Shown here one piece after another: positions 8,195 through 18,700 of a DNA stretch of 64,000 nucleotides (positions are counted from its first letter, which is position 1; each line of letters starts with the position of its first letter). Source of the stretch: Deinococcales bacterium (GTDB lineage Bacteria; Deinococcota; Deinococci; Deinococcales; JAAFIG01); assembly GCA_013298595.1 (NCBI GenBank), contig JAAFIG010000007.1, forward strand, positions 1 to 64,000, read 5' to 3'. The translations under genes were made by a program, and so were the position numbers. The notes under the pieces were generated by a model. The model saw nothing but the letters and a program-made list of their open reading frames with translations. It searched no databases and was not told where the DNA came from.

Positions 8195-10021
8195 TTAGGC
8201 TGTCACTTCGATCACTTCGGAAACTTCGATCAGATCGCCTGGTTCAAATTCGTCAAAACCATTGAGGTTGATGCCGCATTCAAAGCCTTGCATGACTTCA
8301 CGCACATCGTCTTTGAAACGTTTAAGCCCTGCAATCGTGCCTTTCCAAATTTCTTTTTTGGCGCGGATCACTTTGGCTTTGCCGTTTCGCATCAGTTTAC
8401 CCTCGAGTACGTATGAACCAGCGATGTTACCGCCAGCTTTTGGTACTTTGATAATCATACGAACTTCGGCTTTACCAATCAGGCGTTCCTCGAAAACAGG
8501 TTCGATGGTGCCACGAATCATTTTTTGCACATCTTCGATTAACTCGTAAATGATGCGGTACGTTTTGATTTCGACTTTTTTCAAGTCCGCCATTTTCTTG
8601 ACGCTACCCGAAGCGGTCACGCTGAAACACATGATTTTGGCACCTTCGGCAGTACTGGCAAGCAGCACATCACCTTCGGTTGGTGCACCAATACCAGCCA
8701 GCAAGATATTGACACTGACTTCGTCGTTGTTTTCTCGGGCTAAAATGCCATTTAATGCCTCGAGTGAACCTTGAGTGTCAGCACGGACAACCAGTGTGAC
8801 CACGCGTTTTTCGACCAGCACTTCGCCCGGTCTTCCCAGCAATTGCTCGAGTGACATGGCAGCACTTTGGCTTTGTAAGCGCTTGGCAGCGGCTTTCGCA
8901 GTAGCTGCGTCCACTCGGGCTTGTTTAGTGGTTTCAATAATTTCTCGAGCTTCGTGTTCGTTTTTGGCTCGAGCCACCAATTCACCAGCCACTGGGGTTT
9001 CCGAGAATCCAAGAATTTGTACAGCTGTACCTGGTGTGGCACTATTGATGCGTTCGCCAAAGCCATCGGTCATGGCACGAATTTTGCCGTACAATTCGTC
9101 TACAACGACAAAATCAGATACCTCGAGGGTGCCTTCTTGTACCAGCACAGTGGCAAGTACACCAGCTTGTTTATCCACTTTGGCTTCGATAATCACACCT
9201 TTGAAAACACCTTCTGGGTCGGCGCGGAGTTCTTCGAGTTCGGCGAGTAACAAGATATTCTCGAGTAATTTATCAATACCTTCGCCTGTTCGGGCACTGA
9301 TTGGCACAGCGATGGTATCGCCACCAAAGGATTCTGGCACAAGTTCGACCTGCATTAAATCGGTCATGACTTTGTCCACATTAGCATTGGGTAAATCTAT
9401 TTTATTAATTGCCACAATAATTGGCACATTGGCAGCTTTAGCATGGGCAATGGCTTCTCGAGTTTGTGGGCGCAAACTTTCAGAAGCAGCAATCACAATC
9501 ACAGCAATATCAGCAACACTGGCACCTCGAGCACGAATGCTGGTAAAAGCTTCGTGACCTGGGGTATCAATAAAAACAACTTTGCCACCCGAAGTAATGG
9601 CTTCAAAAGCTCCGACGTGCTGGGTGATACCACCCGCTTCTTTTTCGGCAACTTTGGTTTTACGAATGTAATCTAATAAACTGGTTTTACCATGATCTAC
9701 ATGCCCCATGATGGTGACCACAGGTGGGCGCAACGGAATAATTTTAGCAACAACAGGTTCAGGGGCGGCAACCACAACAGGTTCTGCGGCAGCCGCTTTG
9801 CCCTTTTTTGTTGTTTCGGGTTTAGCAGTTTCCTTGACCGCTGGGGCAGCAGCTTGTTTGGCTTCATCAGCAATTAAGCCTTTGACCAGCTCAGCGGTTT
9901 CTTCATCAATGGTACTCGAGGCGGTTTTAGCGTCCACACCCATTTCGTGCAGAATCTCGAGCATTCGCTTACTGTCCACATTAAGGTCTTTAGCAAGCGC
10001 GTGAATGCGAATTTTGGACAT
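8195..10021 (-). CDS. infB: Translation initiation factor IF-2
   Basis: GTPase that places fMet-tRNA on the 30S subunit and promotes 50S joining. G-domain motifs are intact: GHVDHGKTS (G1), DTPGHEAF (G3), NKIDLPNA (G4). One IF2_N module (SKIRIHALAKDLNVDSKRML) and a short Ala/Pro/Lys linker precede it; 608 residues is short compared with the E. coli protein and similar to Thermus/Deinococcus forms. The start is supported by GGAGGT 5 nt before ATG. It is the last gene of the rimP-nusA-ylxR-infB group and ends at a strong terminator. Confidence 0.98.
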   Translation of the reverse strand: MSKIRIHALAKDLNVDSKRMLEILHEMGVDAKTASSTIDEETAELVKGLIADEAKQAAAPAVKETAKPETTKKGKAAAAEPVVVAAPEPVVAKIIPLRPPVVTIMGHVDHGKTSLLDYIRKTKVAEKEAGGITQHVGAFEAITSGGKVVFIDTPGHEAFTSIRARGASVADIAVIVIAASESLRPQTREAIAHAKAANVPIIVAINKIDLPNANVDKVMTDLMQVELVPESFGGDTIAVPISARTGEGIDKLLENILLLAELEELRADPEGVFKGVIIEAKVDKQAGVLATVLVQEGTLEVSDFVVVDELYGKIRAMTDGFGERINSATPGTAVQILGFSETPVAGELVARAKNEHEAREIIETTKQARVDAATAKAAAKRLQSQSAAMSLEQLLGRPGEVLVEKRVVTLVVRADTQGSLEALNGILARENNDEVSVNILLAGIGAPTEGDVLLASTAEGAKIMCFSVTASGSVKKMADLKKVEIKTYRIIYELIEDVQKMIRGTIEPVFEERLIGKAEVRMIIKVPKAGGNIAGSYVLEGKLMRNGKAKVIRAKKEIWKGTIAGLKRFKDDVREVMQGFECGINLNGFDEFEPGDLIEVSEVIEVTA

Positions 10022-10188
10022 AGTACCTCCGGGGTTGAGGTGAAAGGTTAAAAGGTTTGGGCTTAAAGTAATTGTGCTTCATGGTGACTTTTTGCTTTTG
10101 TCTTTTCTACGTTCACCTGAATAAAAAAATTAGTTTCTCATGGGATTCTCGAGGTCTAAATTTCAGACCGAATGTTCACAAGATGAGC

Positions 10189-10509
10189 TTAGGGTTGAAC
10201 TTCAAGTAATCTTGAAGTTGTAGCAGGAACAATAAACCAAGTTTCGAGTGCTGTGGCTAAAAGTGCAGCCTGTGTCTTTGAAACACGCATCAGGGCTTTT
10301 GGGGTGCGACATTGCTGGTTAGCGCAAATGTACAAACCCCGACCAATCATGTGTCTCGCGGCATCAATATGAATCACACCTGAAGCATCTCGAGCCAATC
10401 GCAGCACCGCACTTTGGGTTAATCTCGAGCGGCACACCACACATGTCCGAATCGGGATTCGTTTCCCGTCTTCAGACCATTGCTTATGTGGTGCGCGAGG
10501 TGCTTTCAT
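10189..10509 (-). CDS. ylxR: YlxR/RnpM-family RNA-binding protein
   Basis: The 106-residue protein has the family hallmarks: RTCVVCRSR near the N-terminus, LRLARDASG in the middle, GRGLYICANQQC and a C-terminal helix. YlxR proteins sit between nusA and infB in most bacteria and bind nucleic acid; the Bacillus homolog modulates RNase P. Three bp separate it from nusA, so it is co-transcribed. About 165 bp separate it from infB, the largest gap in the operon. Confidence 0.93.
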   Translation of the reverse strand: MKAPRAPHKQWSEDGKRIPIRTCVVCRSRLTQSAVLRLARDASGVIHIDAARHMIGRGLYICANQQCRTPKALMRVSKTQAALLATALETWFIVPATTSRLLEVQP

Positions 10510-10512
10510 GGT

Positions 10513-11733
10513 TTAGTCCTTACTGCTTCTCGAGTCGGTGGTTTCACCATCTGGGCTGGCACTGAATAAAGCCGCAAAACGGTCGCGTGCTCCCGAGGCT
10601 GCTTTGCCACCATCTTGTGAAGCTTTTTCCATAGCCGCATCAAGATCGGACACATTGGCAGTTTCTTGCAGATCTATTTTGTAACCTGTTAATTTAGCAG
10701 CCAAACGAACATTCTGACCGCCTTTACCAATGGCTAAGGACAACTGATCGGCTGTGACAGTCACCCGAGCTTCTTTGCCTTCGGTATCAATTTCGATATT
10801 ACCAACCTTGGCTGGCGATAAGGCATTTTTAATAAATTCTCGAGCGTTGGTATCAAATTGAATCACGTCCACACGTTCACGTCCGATTTCGGCTGTGACA
10901 GCTTGAATCCGAGCACCACGATGCCCAATACAAGCACCAATCGGGTCTACATTGCTGTTACGGCTGGAAACAGCAATTTTGCTGCGCTGCCCAGCTTCAC
11001 GGGCAATGGCTTTGACTTCGACCGTACCATCGGCAACTTCTGGCACTTCTTGACGCAACAAGTGCATTAACAACTCTGGGGCACCTCGAGAAGCCAAAAT
11101 ACTTGGACCACGGTTGGTCATAGCAACTTCTTTGAGATAAATCTTGGTTCTGGCTCCACCAATTAAACGCTCACCAGGGATTTGTTCCTTTGGTGGCATA
11201 ATCGCTTCGCCACGACCCAATTCAACAAAGACATTACCTTTGTTATCCACCCGAGCGACACTGGCTGTTAAGACTTCACCTTCACGGTCTTTGTATTCGT
11301 TAAAGACCACACTGCGTTCGGCTTCACGCATTTTTTGGGTTAAGACTTGCTTAGCATTTTGTAAAGCAATACGGCTAAAACCCCATAAGCCATCACTGTC
11401 TTTATCTTTGCCTTTTAATTTCTCGCGTTCAACAGGAAATTCCATTTCCATGCCAATTTCTACATCTGGGTCAAGTACAAGGGCATCGGCAAAACTAATT
11501 TGTGTGTTTTCATCTTCGACTTTTTCAACAACCTCTTTGATGATCAATACCTCGAGGTCGCCACTTTCAGGGTCAAGCGAAACTTCCACCCGTTTACCCG
11601 GTTCGACACGTTTCATGTAGGTGTCTTGCAAAGCCTCCTCAAAGGCTTTCATGAGTGCCATTTTGTCCATACCTCGAGAAATAGCGAGTTCCTCGAGTGC
11701 GGTTACGAATTCTTTTTGTTGGTCTTTGGTCAT
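10513..11733 (-). CDS. nusA: Transcription elongation/termination factor NusA
   Basis: The 406-residue protein has the N-terminal RNA-polymerase-binding domain, an S1 domain (about 135-200; GEVLTASVARVDNKGNVFVE), and two KH domains (GACIGHRGARIQAV and AIGKGGQNVRLAAKLTGYKI). It ends in a short acidic tail and lacks the C-terminal AR repeats of the E. coli protein, as in most non-proteobacteria. NusA controls pausing, termination and rRNA antitermination. It follows rimP across a gap filled by a 25-bp tandem repeat. Confidence 0.97.
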   Translation of the reverse strand: MTKDQQKEFVTALEELAISRGMDKMALMKAFEEALQDTYMKRVEPGKRVEVSLDPESGDLEVLIIKEVVEKVEDENTQISFADALVLDPDVEIGMEMEFPVEREKLKGKDKDSDGLWGFSRIALQNAKQVLTQKMREAERSVVFNEYKDREGEVLTASVARVDNKGNVFVELGRGEAIMPPKEQIPGERLIGGARTKIYLKEVAMTNRGPSILASRGAPELLMHLLRQEVPEVADGTVEVKAIAREAGQRSKIAVSSRNSNVDPIGACIGHRGARIQAVTAEIGRERVDVIQFDTNAREFIKNALSPAKVGNIEIDTEGKEARVTVTADQLSLAIGKGGQNVRLAAKLTGYKIDLQETANVSDLDAAMEKASQDGGKAASGARDRFAALFSASPDGETTDSRSSKD

Positions 11734-11860
11734 AGTAGCTTCTAGCTTTTGGCTTCTAAGGTTGAGTTAGAAGTGTTCAGCATGCCTCCTTTGGTTTGTG
11801 AGTACCAAGAATCGGTTGGAAGGTTTGACTTGCCCCGTTTACCTTTTCTTTTTCCTCTAA

Positions 11861-11990
11861 GTTCTTACCTATGCCGATCTGGAAAGTTGTTACTCGTGCC
11901 GATCTGGAAAGTTGTTACTCGTGCCGATCTGGAAAGTTGTTACTCGTGCCGATCTGGAAAGTTGTTACCTGTGACGATCTGGAAATTCGG
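11861..11990. repeat. 25-bp tandem repeat at the 3' end of rimP
   Basis: Four 25-bp units start at 11873, 11898, 11923 and 11948, plus partial units at 11861-11872 and 11973-11990. The rightmost units contain the last codons and stop of rimP (FPDRHR then TAA), so the array is a serial duplication of the gene end into the rimP-nusA spacer. Units 1-3 are identical, indicating recent expansion. Confidence 0.93.
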
Positions 11991-12465
11991 TTAAATGTGC
12001 ATCTATACCAGCCAGTGGAAAGGTTCGACGTTCTTCTTTGTCACCTTCTAAAGTCACAGTTTCAGCTGTCACATCAACGATTTTGCCAACAAAACCACCA
12101 ACACCAGCCACTTTAACTTTGGCTTTCAAACCCAGCATCCGTTCAAAATGACGTGCCCGTAACAACGGACGCTTCCCACCAGGTGATTCAAACTCGAGTC
12201 GATAAGCACTTTCTATAGGGTCAAGCCGATCAAACTCTAAACTCACCACTCGGCTAGACCGTTCTAAATCGGCAGTCGCAACAGGGGTTTCATCGAATTT
12301 ATCTATCCGAATCAGCACTGTTGTACTTTGCTTACCACCATTCATTTGAACCTCGAGAACTTCGTAACCTAACGGCTCGAGGACGCTTTTAACAATTTCT
12401 GTGATGTCCGCGATAACCCACCTCACTCTCCGCTCGAGTGCTGTGCGAACCGCTCGAGCTTTCAT
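11965..12465 (-). CDS. rimP: Ribosome maturation factor RimP
   Basis: The core (ITEIVKSVLEPLGYEVLEVQM, then TVLIRIDK, and SPGGKRPLLRARHFERMLG) is the RimP fold needed for 30S maturation. The C-terminal SH3-like domain follows (LKAKVKVAGVGGFVGKIVDV). The first about 20 residues (KARAVRTALERRVRWVIAD) are not typical of the family, so translation may start further in; the annotated ATG has only a weak ribosome site. The last codons lie in the 25-bp repeat array. It is the first gene of the operon, and a terminator-like hairpin lies just upstream. Confidence 0.92.
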   Translation of the reverse strand: MKARAVRTALERRVRWVIADITEIVKSVLEPLGYEVLEVQMNGGKQSTTVLIRIDKFDETPVATADLERSSRVVSLEFDRLDPIESAYRLEFESPGGKRPLLRARHFERMLGLKAKVKVAGVGGFVGKIVDVTAETVTLEGDKEERRTFPLAGIDAHLTEFPDRHR

Positions 12466-12480
12466 TACTCAAGCCGTACT

Positions 12481-12513
12481 TTCAAAAAAAGAAGGCGGGT
12501 TTAATAACCCGCC
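12481..12513 (-). terminator. Terminator-like attenuator in the rimP leader
   Basis: GGCGGGTT (12494-12501) pairs with AACCCGCC (12506-12513) over a TAAT loop. On the minus strand it is followed by seven T, then by the rimP ATG only about 15 nt later. No minus-strand gene lies upstream, and the promoter at 12544-12572 is upstream, so this hairpin sits inside the operon leader and would attenuate it. Confidence 0.7.
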
Positions 12514-12543
12514 TCGAAAGGACTCGAGGAACAACTGCCAAGT

Positions 12544-12572
12544 AGTATAGCGGGTTTTGTGGGGGCAAACAA
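12544..12572 (-). promoter_or_regulatory. Promoter of the rimP-nusA-ylxR-infB operon
   Basis: On the minus strand TTGTTT (12567-12572) and TATACT (12544-12549) are separated by exactly 17 bp. Start of transcription near 12537 would give a leader of about 70 nt containing the attenuator hairpin. Upstream, three imperfect copies of AACCCCAA(G/C) lie between 12569 and 12643. Confidence 0.6.
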
Positions 12573-12665
12573 CCCCAAGTACCTGAGCTGCACTTAACCC
12601 CAAGTTCCCGTACCCGAGCAACATTCAACCCCAACCTACAGTATTTGGAGCGCTATTGGTGAGGT

Positions 12666-12694
12666 TTGATAAGTTCTTCATACAATTCTTGCTA
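12666..12694 (+). promoter_or_regulatory. Possible promoter of the giant toxin gene
   Basis: TTGATA (12666-12671) and TTGCTA (12689-12694) with 17 bp spacing, about 28 bp before the start codon. The -10 is weak, so this is tentative. A good ribosome site, GCAGGAG, follows. Confidence 0.3.
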
Positions 12695-12722
12695 AATCCA
12701 TGTAAAGTTTTAGCAGGAGAAA

Positions 12723-15700
12723 ATGCCAATGGATTATGTTCGTCGTCCGATACCTGCTTCGCAGCAGTCCACTAAAACAGAGCAGCGTAAAACGCCAACA
12801 CACAAACCTGCGCCCCAAGCGCATATTGTGCATCCTATCCGTATACCAACAATCGAAAACGAGCAAACGCAAAAACCAGTTTCTGAACAAACTTTGCAAC
12901 GCCGCCCGCAAACCGAAATTCAGCGTCGCTCGCAACCAGAAATCCAACGCCGCCAACAACATGCTGAACAAAGCCAAAAAGCTGTACAACATGTTGAAGC
13001 CTTAAAAGCTGGGGTGGCAATTAACCGCCAAGCACTCAATGCTGAAGTCGGTTCTATGCAAGAAGCAGCCAAATTACGTCAACAATTTGGGGCAACTCCG
13101 CAAGCACCCAAAAACACAGCGAGTCTCGAGAACAGTCTGCGCCGACCCAATGTGCCTTTACAACGTGGGCAAAACGCAACATTGGCAGGGGTTGCCGAGC
13201 ATTTTATTGCTGAAACCAATGCCATGAAAGCCTCTCGAGAACCACAACACAACATTATTCAGCGCATCAAAGCGGCTGGTGGCACATTGGTCAAATATGC
13301 TCGAGCCACCAATTTTAATGCTCCTGAGCTTGCTGCTGCCATTCAACGATTTATTGACCCAGTAGAAAATGCAGCCGCTCGTACCAGTGTATTTTCGGCA
13401 ATTGGAACTGCGCCTAGTTTAACCCTTGAGTTACAACGAGCCTTAGCTGCCAGTGATGAAAATCTGGAAATGCAGCGAAAAGCCTTACAAGGCACTGGAG
13501 ACGGCGAAGATAGCCAAACCAGTATCGCTGATCAAATTGCGGCTCGAGTCAACGGTGGGCAACCATTACCTGTGCATATTCGTAAACAACTTGAGTTACA
13601 TTTCAATACCAACCTGAGCAAAGTTCGTATTCATACTGATGGCACCGCTAACGAACTCAGCAAAAAAGTCAATGCACTGGCTTTTACCACTGGGAATCAT
13701 ATTTTCTTTCAAGCAGGACAATACAATCCCGATTCTCCAAGTGGTTTTGAATTACTTGCCCACGAAGTTACCCATACGCTGCAACAAAGCCAAGGACAAG
13801 TTGGTGCAGGTATAGATGCCAACCCAAGTTTAGAAGCCGCCGCTGTGCAAGAAGGTCAAAAAGCCGCCAGTAACAAAAGCACCCTTGAACAAAAAGCGCA
13901 AAGTGCTGCACCCAATTCTTTTGCCGATTTTGCAGGTTTCCCAAAACCACTCGAGCAAACAGCCCAACCTGAAACAACTAAACCAACTGCGACCTCGAGT
14001 GTGCAGCGTTTGGTTGCCCCAAGTCTGCAACGCACCACCAGTCAAGACAAAATCGAACAAGCTGTGGCTGCCTTATTTAAAGCAATGGATGGCATTGGCA
14101 CCGACGAAGCTGCCATTATGCGGGCTTTGTCTGGCAAGACAGCTTTTGAATTAAAAGCCATTCAAGATACCTATAAAGCTCGGTATAACCGCAGCTTAAA
14201 AGCCGATTTAGAAGATGAACTCAGCGGCGATGATTTATCTAAAGCATTAGCACTTCTGAACGCCGTTGGTGCAAACCCCATTCGTAGCGCTCCAGCCGCA
14301 GCCAGCAGCGCAGTCCAAGATGCAAAAACCCTCCGCACTGCTATGGCAGGTGTTGGTACCGACGAAGCTGCTATTCACCGCGTTTTTGCAGGCAAAACCC
14401 CGCAACAAATTAAACTCATCCGAGATACTTACGAAAAAACATACACCCGTGACCTAAAAGCAGATTTAGAGATTGAACTCAGTGGGGCAGATTTACAAAA
14501 AGCCTTAAAAGCCCTTTCAGTCGTCGGTGCTCGAGCCACAGTTGTACCAACTGCTGGACAAAGTTATCAGATTAACCAAAATGCCATCGCTGCTGGTCAA
14601 TTACACGATGCCATGGCAGGTGTTGGTACAGACGAAGCCAAGATTTTACGAATCCTGAAAGGCAAAACACCAGCTCAATTACAAGCCATTCAAGCCGAGT
14701 ATCAGAAAAAATATAAAACCAGTTTGTTGGTGGCTTTACGCAACGAATTATCAGGTGATGAGTTATCACAAGCCTTACAACTGCTTGGTGCAGGCGATGC
14801 AAAAGTCACATTCTCCAAAGAAATCAATGCAGCTGCCGATAAACTTTTCAAAGCCACGGATGGTCATGGCACCGATGAAACTGCTATTTATGATGTGCTC
14901 GAGAACAAAACCCCAGAGCAAATTAAACAAATTATCGCTGCTTACCGCGACCATTACCGCCGTGATCTCGAGGCGGATTTACGCAGCGAATTAAACGCTG
15001 ATGAATTTGCTGTGGTTTTACCTGCTTTACGTGGCAAAGGTTTACCAGCTAATCGTGCCAAAAGTGCTTTAGCGCGATTGTACGACAGCATCCACTGGTA
15101 TGGCGATGACGAAGACCAAATCGAAGAAACCCTGGCTAAACTCAGCCCAGCCGAAATTCAAGAACTACGCAACCTCGCAAAAAATAATCCTCAAGCCAAA
15201 GCCAAACTGGATCGAGTTCTGAGCAACCTTGGTGGTACCGATTTAGCGGTTACCAAAGCTTTAATAAGCGGCGACAAAGCCACTGCCAGCGCAGCTCGGA
15301 TTGCCCAAGCCATTGAAGGCTTAGGCACCAACGAAGCCAAAGTCTACAAATACCTGCAAGAAAAAGTAGATCAATACCTCGAGACTGATGTCAAACCTGC
15401 GCTCGAGACAAAATTTGCCAACAACCCAGCTCAATTAAAACTTGAACTCGAGAAAGCCCGTCAATCTTTCTTAAAACAAATTCAAACAGCCTATAAAGCC
15501 AAAACTGGGCGCACTTTAACTGCTGATATTGCAGATGATTTTAGTGGTGCCGAAAAAGACCAAGCCAATGCCTTAGCCAAAGGCGATAAAGCTGCTGCTA
15601 GTGCTGCACGGATTCAAGAAGCAGCCGAGGGTTGGGGCACCAATGAAGCTGCTATTACTGCCGAATTAAAAGGTAAAAGCCAAGAAGAACGCGCCGAAAT

Positions 15701-18700
15701 TATGGCGAAATTTGCCAAGCAGTACGGTGCGGCATACAAACCACAATTTACCGAGCAATTTATCGCAGATTACCGCGCTAAACAGCAAAAAGCTTTCCTA
15801 GACCAATACATGGCGCAACGCCCTAATCAAAATCGTCAGCAACTGCTACCCGCTGCTTTACAAGCTTTTAACCAAAAAGCTCGAGCCGAAGCCGAAAAAG
15901 CTTTTGATCCAAGCGATCCAAAGAAAATGCAGCAAGTGATTTTAGCCATGTTCAATGACGAACTAAGTGGTACCGATCTTGTGGTAGCTAACCAAAACCT
16001 GAATACTGGCAAAACCGATGATGATCTCGCTTTACAAATTGCTATCGAAGGCGCAGGTACCGACGAAGCAGCCATCAAAGAAATTCTCAAGGGCAAAAGC
16101 AAAGCCGAAATTCAAGCCATTGGCATTGCCTATAAAAAACGCACAGGACGCGACTTACAAAGCGACTTGTTCACACCCGAATGGGGTTTTGCAGAACTTG
16201 ACGGACGCGATGCTTTTGAAGCCAAACAAGCCCTTGAAGGAACACCCGTTACAGCCGAAGATTTCCGTCGTCAAGCTGCCGCCCGAGAAGCCTTTGAACG
16301 CAGCGACAACAGTACATTCTCGAGTTTCTGGATGGGCTTTAGCGAAAAACTCGGCTTTACCAGCAAAGGTAGCCAACTTGACGACACCACCCAACGGGTT
16401 CGCAGTATGTTCCAAGAAGTCCGTGACAGCAACGGCAAAATAACGTACACACTCAAACCAGAATTTACCCAAGAAGATGTGGCTCGAGTGGCTGCATACC
16501 AACAAACCGATACCCAAAACTATATTGAAGCCAAAACCACAGTCACCGAAGCCTTAAAAACAGGTGGCGAAATCCTGGTTGCCGCTTTGGTAACTGTATT
16601 AACCGAAGGCGCAGCCTCACCGTGGTTGGTGGCTGCCCTCAGTGGTATTGCGGGTACTGCCACAGGCATTGGCATTCAATATGGCATGGACAGCAATGCT
16701 TATGGCAAAAGCAGCATTTCCGTAGATGCCTTAAAAGGCGCACTCGAGACAGCCTTAACAGCAGGACTTGCTAAAGGCTTACCCATCAGTAATGCCATCG
16801 AAGAAATGGCAGTTAAATTTGGCGATCAATTCACCAAAAATGCGTTACGTAAACTTGCCACCAGTGTTGTCCAAAAAAGCACAACTGCAGCCATCAATGG
16901 CGCAGGCAAGAAAACCATTGACAATATTCTCAACGATGATAATTGGCGTAAAGGTGCAGCCGAATACTTCCAAGCCATTTTTGTAGACGCAGGTATTGCA
17001 GGTGTTAAAAGCGGTTTAAGTACCGCTGCAACCACCGTCCTTAAAGACTTTGCCACCACAGGTTTAAGCAAAGCCGAAATCAAAAATGCCCTAATTGCCA
17101 AAGCCAGCGAAAAAGCCATAGAGAACAGCGTCTCTGAAGCAGCAAATTACATCAATAATTTACTCGAAGGGAAAGATAATCAGCGTTTCGAGGACATCCT
17201 TGGTAGTATTTTACAAAAAACCCTCAAAGACACTGTTAAAGGTTTAGGCGAAGATCAAATCGAAACTTTTGTGCTGACCACACGATTTAAAATTCTTGCC
17301 AATGTTGCCATTAACAACTCCGACCAAAGCACTGTAACGGACATTATTGTGCGCCAAGTGCAAACACTGAATTTGCAAAACAGCAAATACGAAGATGTGC
17401 TCAAAAATCTTGACCAAAGACAAATCTCGGCATTAATGTTACTGGTCAACGATGCAAAACAAAAAACCAAACTCGAGGAACTCGAGGATATCCGCGAACG
17501 CATTAAAACCAATAACCCTGAAGGTGCCTTACTAACCCCTGACTTGCGTGACCCACCACCTGCAACGCAAACACAACAGCAAGTTCCAGTACAACGCGAC
17601 CGCCTAGCCGATGGCATGATCAGCGACCCCAGTGCTGCCCTGAATCTGGTTGGTGGCACAGCCCTCGAGCCAATGCGACGCAACAGCCTCGAAGCACATT
17701 TTAATACAGACCTTGGCGATATCCGCATTCACCAAGGCACCGATGCCAATACTCGAGCCAAAGCCTTAGGCGCAAATGCTTTTACACAAGCTAACCATAT
17801 TGTGCTTGGCGAAAATGCCAATCTCGAAAACGATGCTTTGCTGGCTCACGAAGTCTCACATTCTTTACAACAACGTGATGGCAAAGTAGAAAAAGGGATT
17901 GACCAATCCCCAGAACTCGAAGATCAAGCCACAGCCGCAGGCACAGCTTTTACACAAAGAAAACCTCGAGCTAAACGAACTGGTGTCCAAGCAAAAAGCA
18001 GCAGTGTGGCTGCACCAAAACCAGAAACTCGAGTGGTTAAACCAGAATCGGCTGTCAGTAGCGAAAAACCTATCGCAACAAAAGCTAAACCATCAAGTAA
18101 AGCAAAAAAGAGTGCAAAACCTATTGCTGATGAACCCGTTGCTGCAAGCAAAGCAAAACCTGCCAGTAAAGGTAAACAAACCCCTAAAACTGCCAAAAGC
18201 CCCGCTGCAAACAATGCAGTCGCGGCAACCCAAGCAGCAACCACCCAAGCACCAGCCGCTATGCAAGCCAATATCAAAGCCAATACATTGGCATTTGCAC
18301 CCATTCCTAAACTCGAAGAAATTGATCCAAAAGAACAAAGCAAACTTTTAAAAGAACAAGACCAATCCATTGCCACAGCCAACAGCACCTTACAGAATTT
18401 ACGTAAGCATGCCAAAAAATTTGAAACCCACAGTGCAAAACTCACAGCACAAATTAAAAAAGCAGCCACAACAGCTAAGACTATGGTCAGTCAAAGCGGT
18501 TCACAACAAAAACAACAAATCAATAACCAAATGAGCGCTCTGATTGCCCAAGCCCGAGCCAAAGGACAAGCCAGTATTGCTAAAAGTAATGCTGATGCCA
18601 AAGCCAAAATTGCCAGTCTGCCAGGCATTACCAACGCTGCCAAACAAGCCATTACCAGCAACCACCAACAAACAGTCACTGCCTTAAAAGCCAAACTCGA

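Noticed and set aside
8775..9557. A 260-codon open frame on the plus strand
   Set aside because: It is a shadow of infB, with Ser/Thr/Ala-rich low-complexity translation.
11861..11990. The 25-bp repeats as a CRISPR array
   Set aside because: The units are head-to-tail without spacers, and no cas genes are nearby.
12544..12722. A tRNA upstream of rimP, as in some other bacteria
   Set aside because: No cloverleaf, TTCGANNC or acceptor pairing could be found; the region holds promoters and short AACCCCAA repeats.
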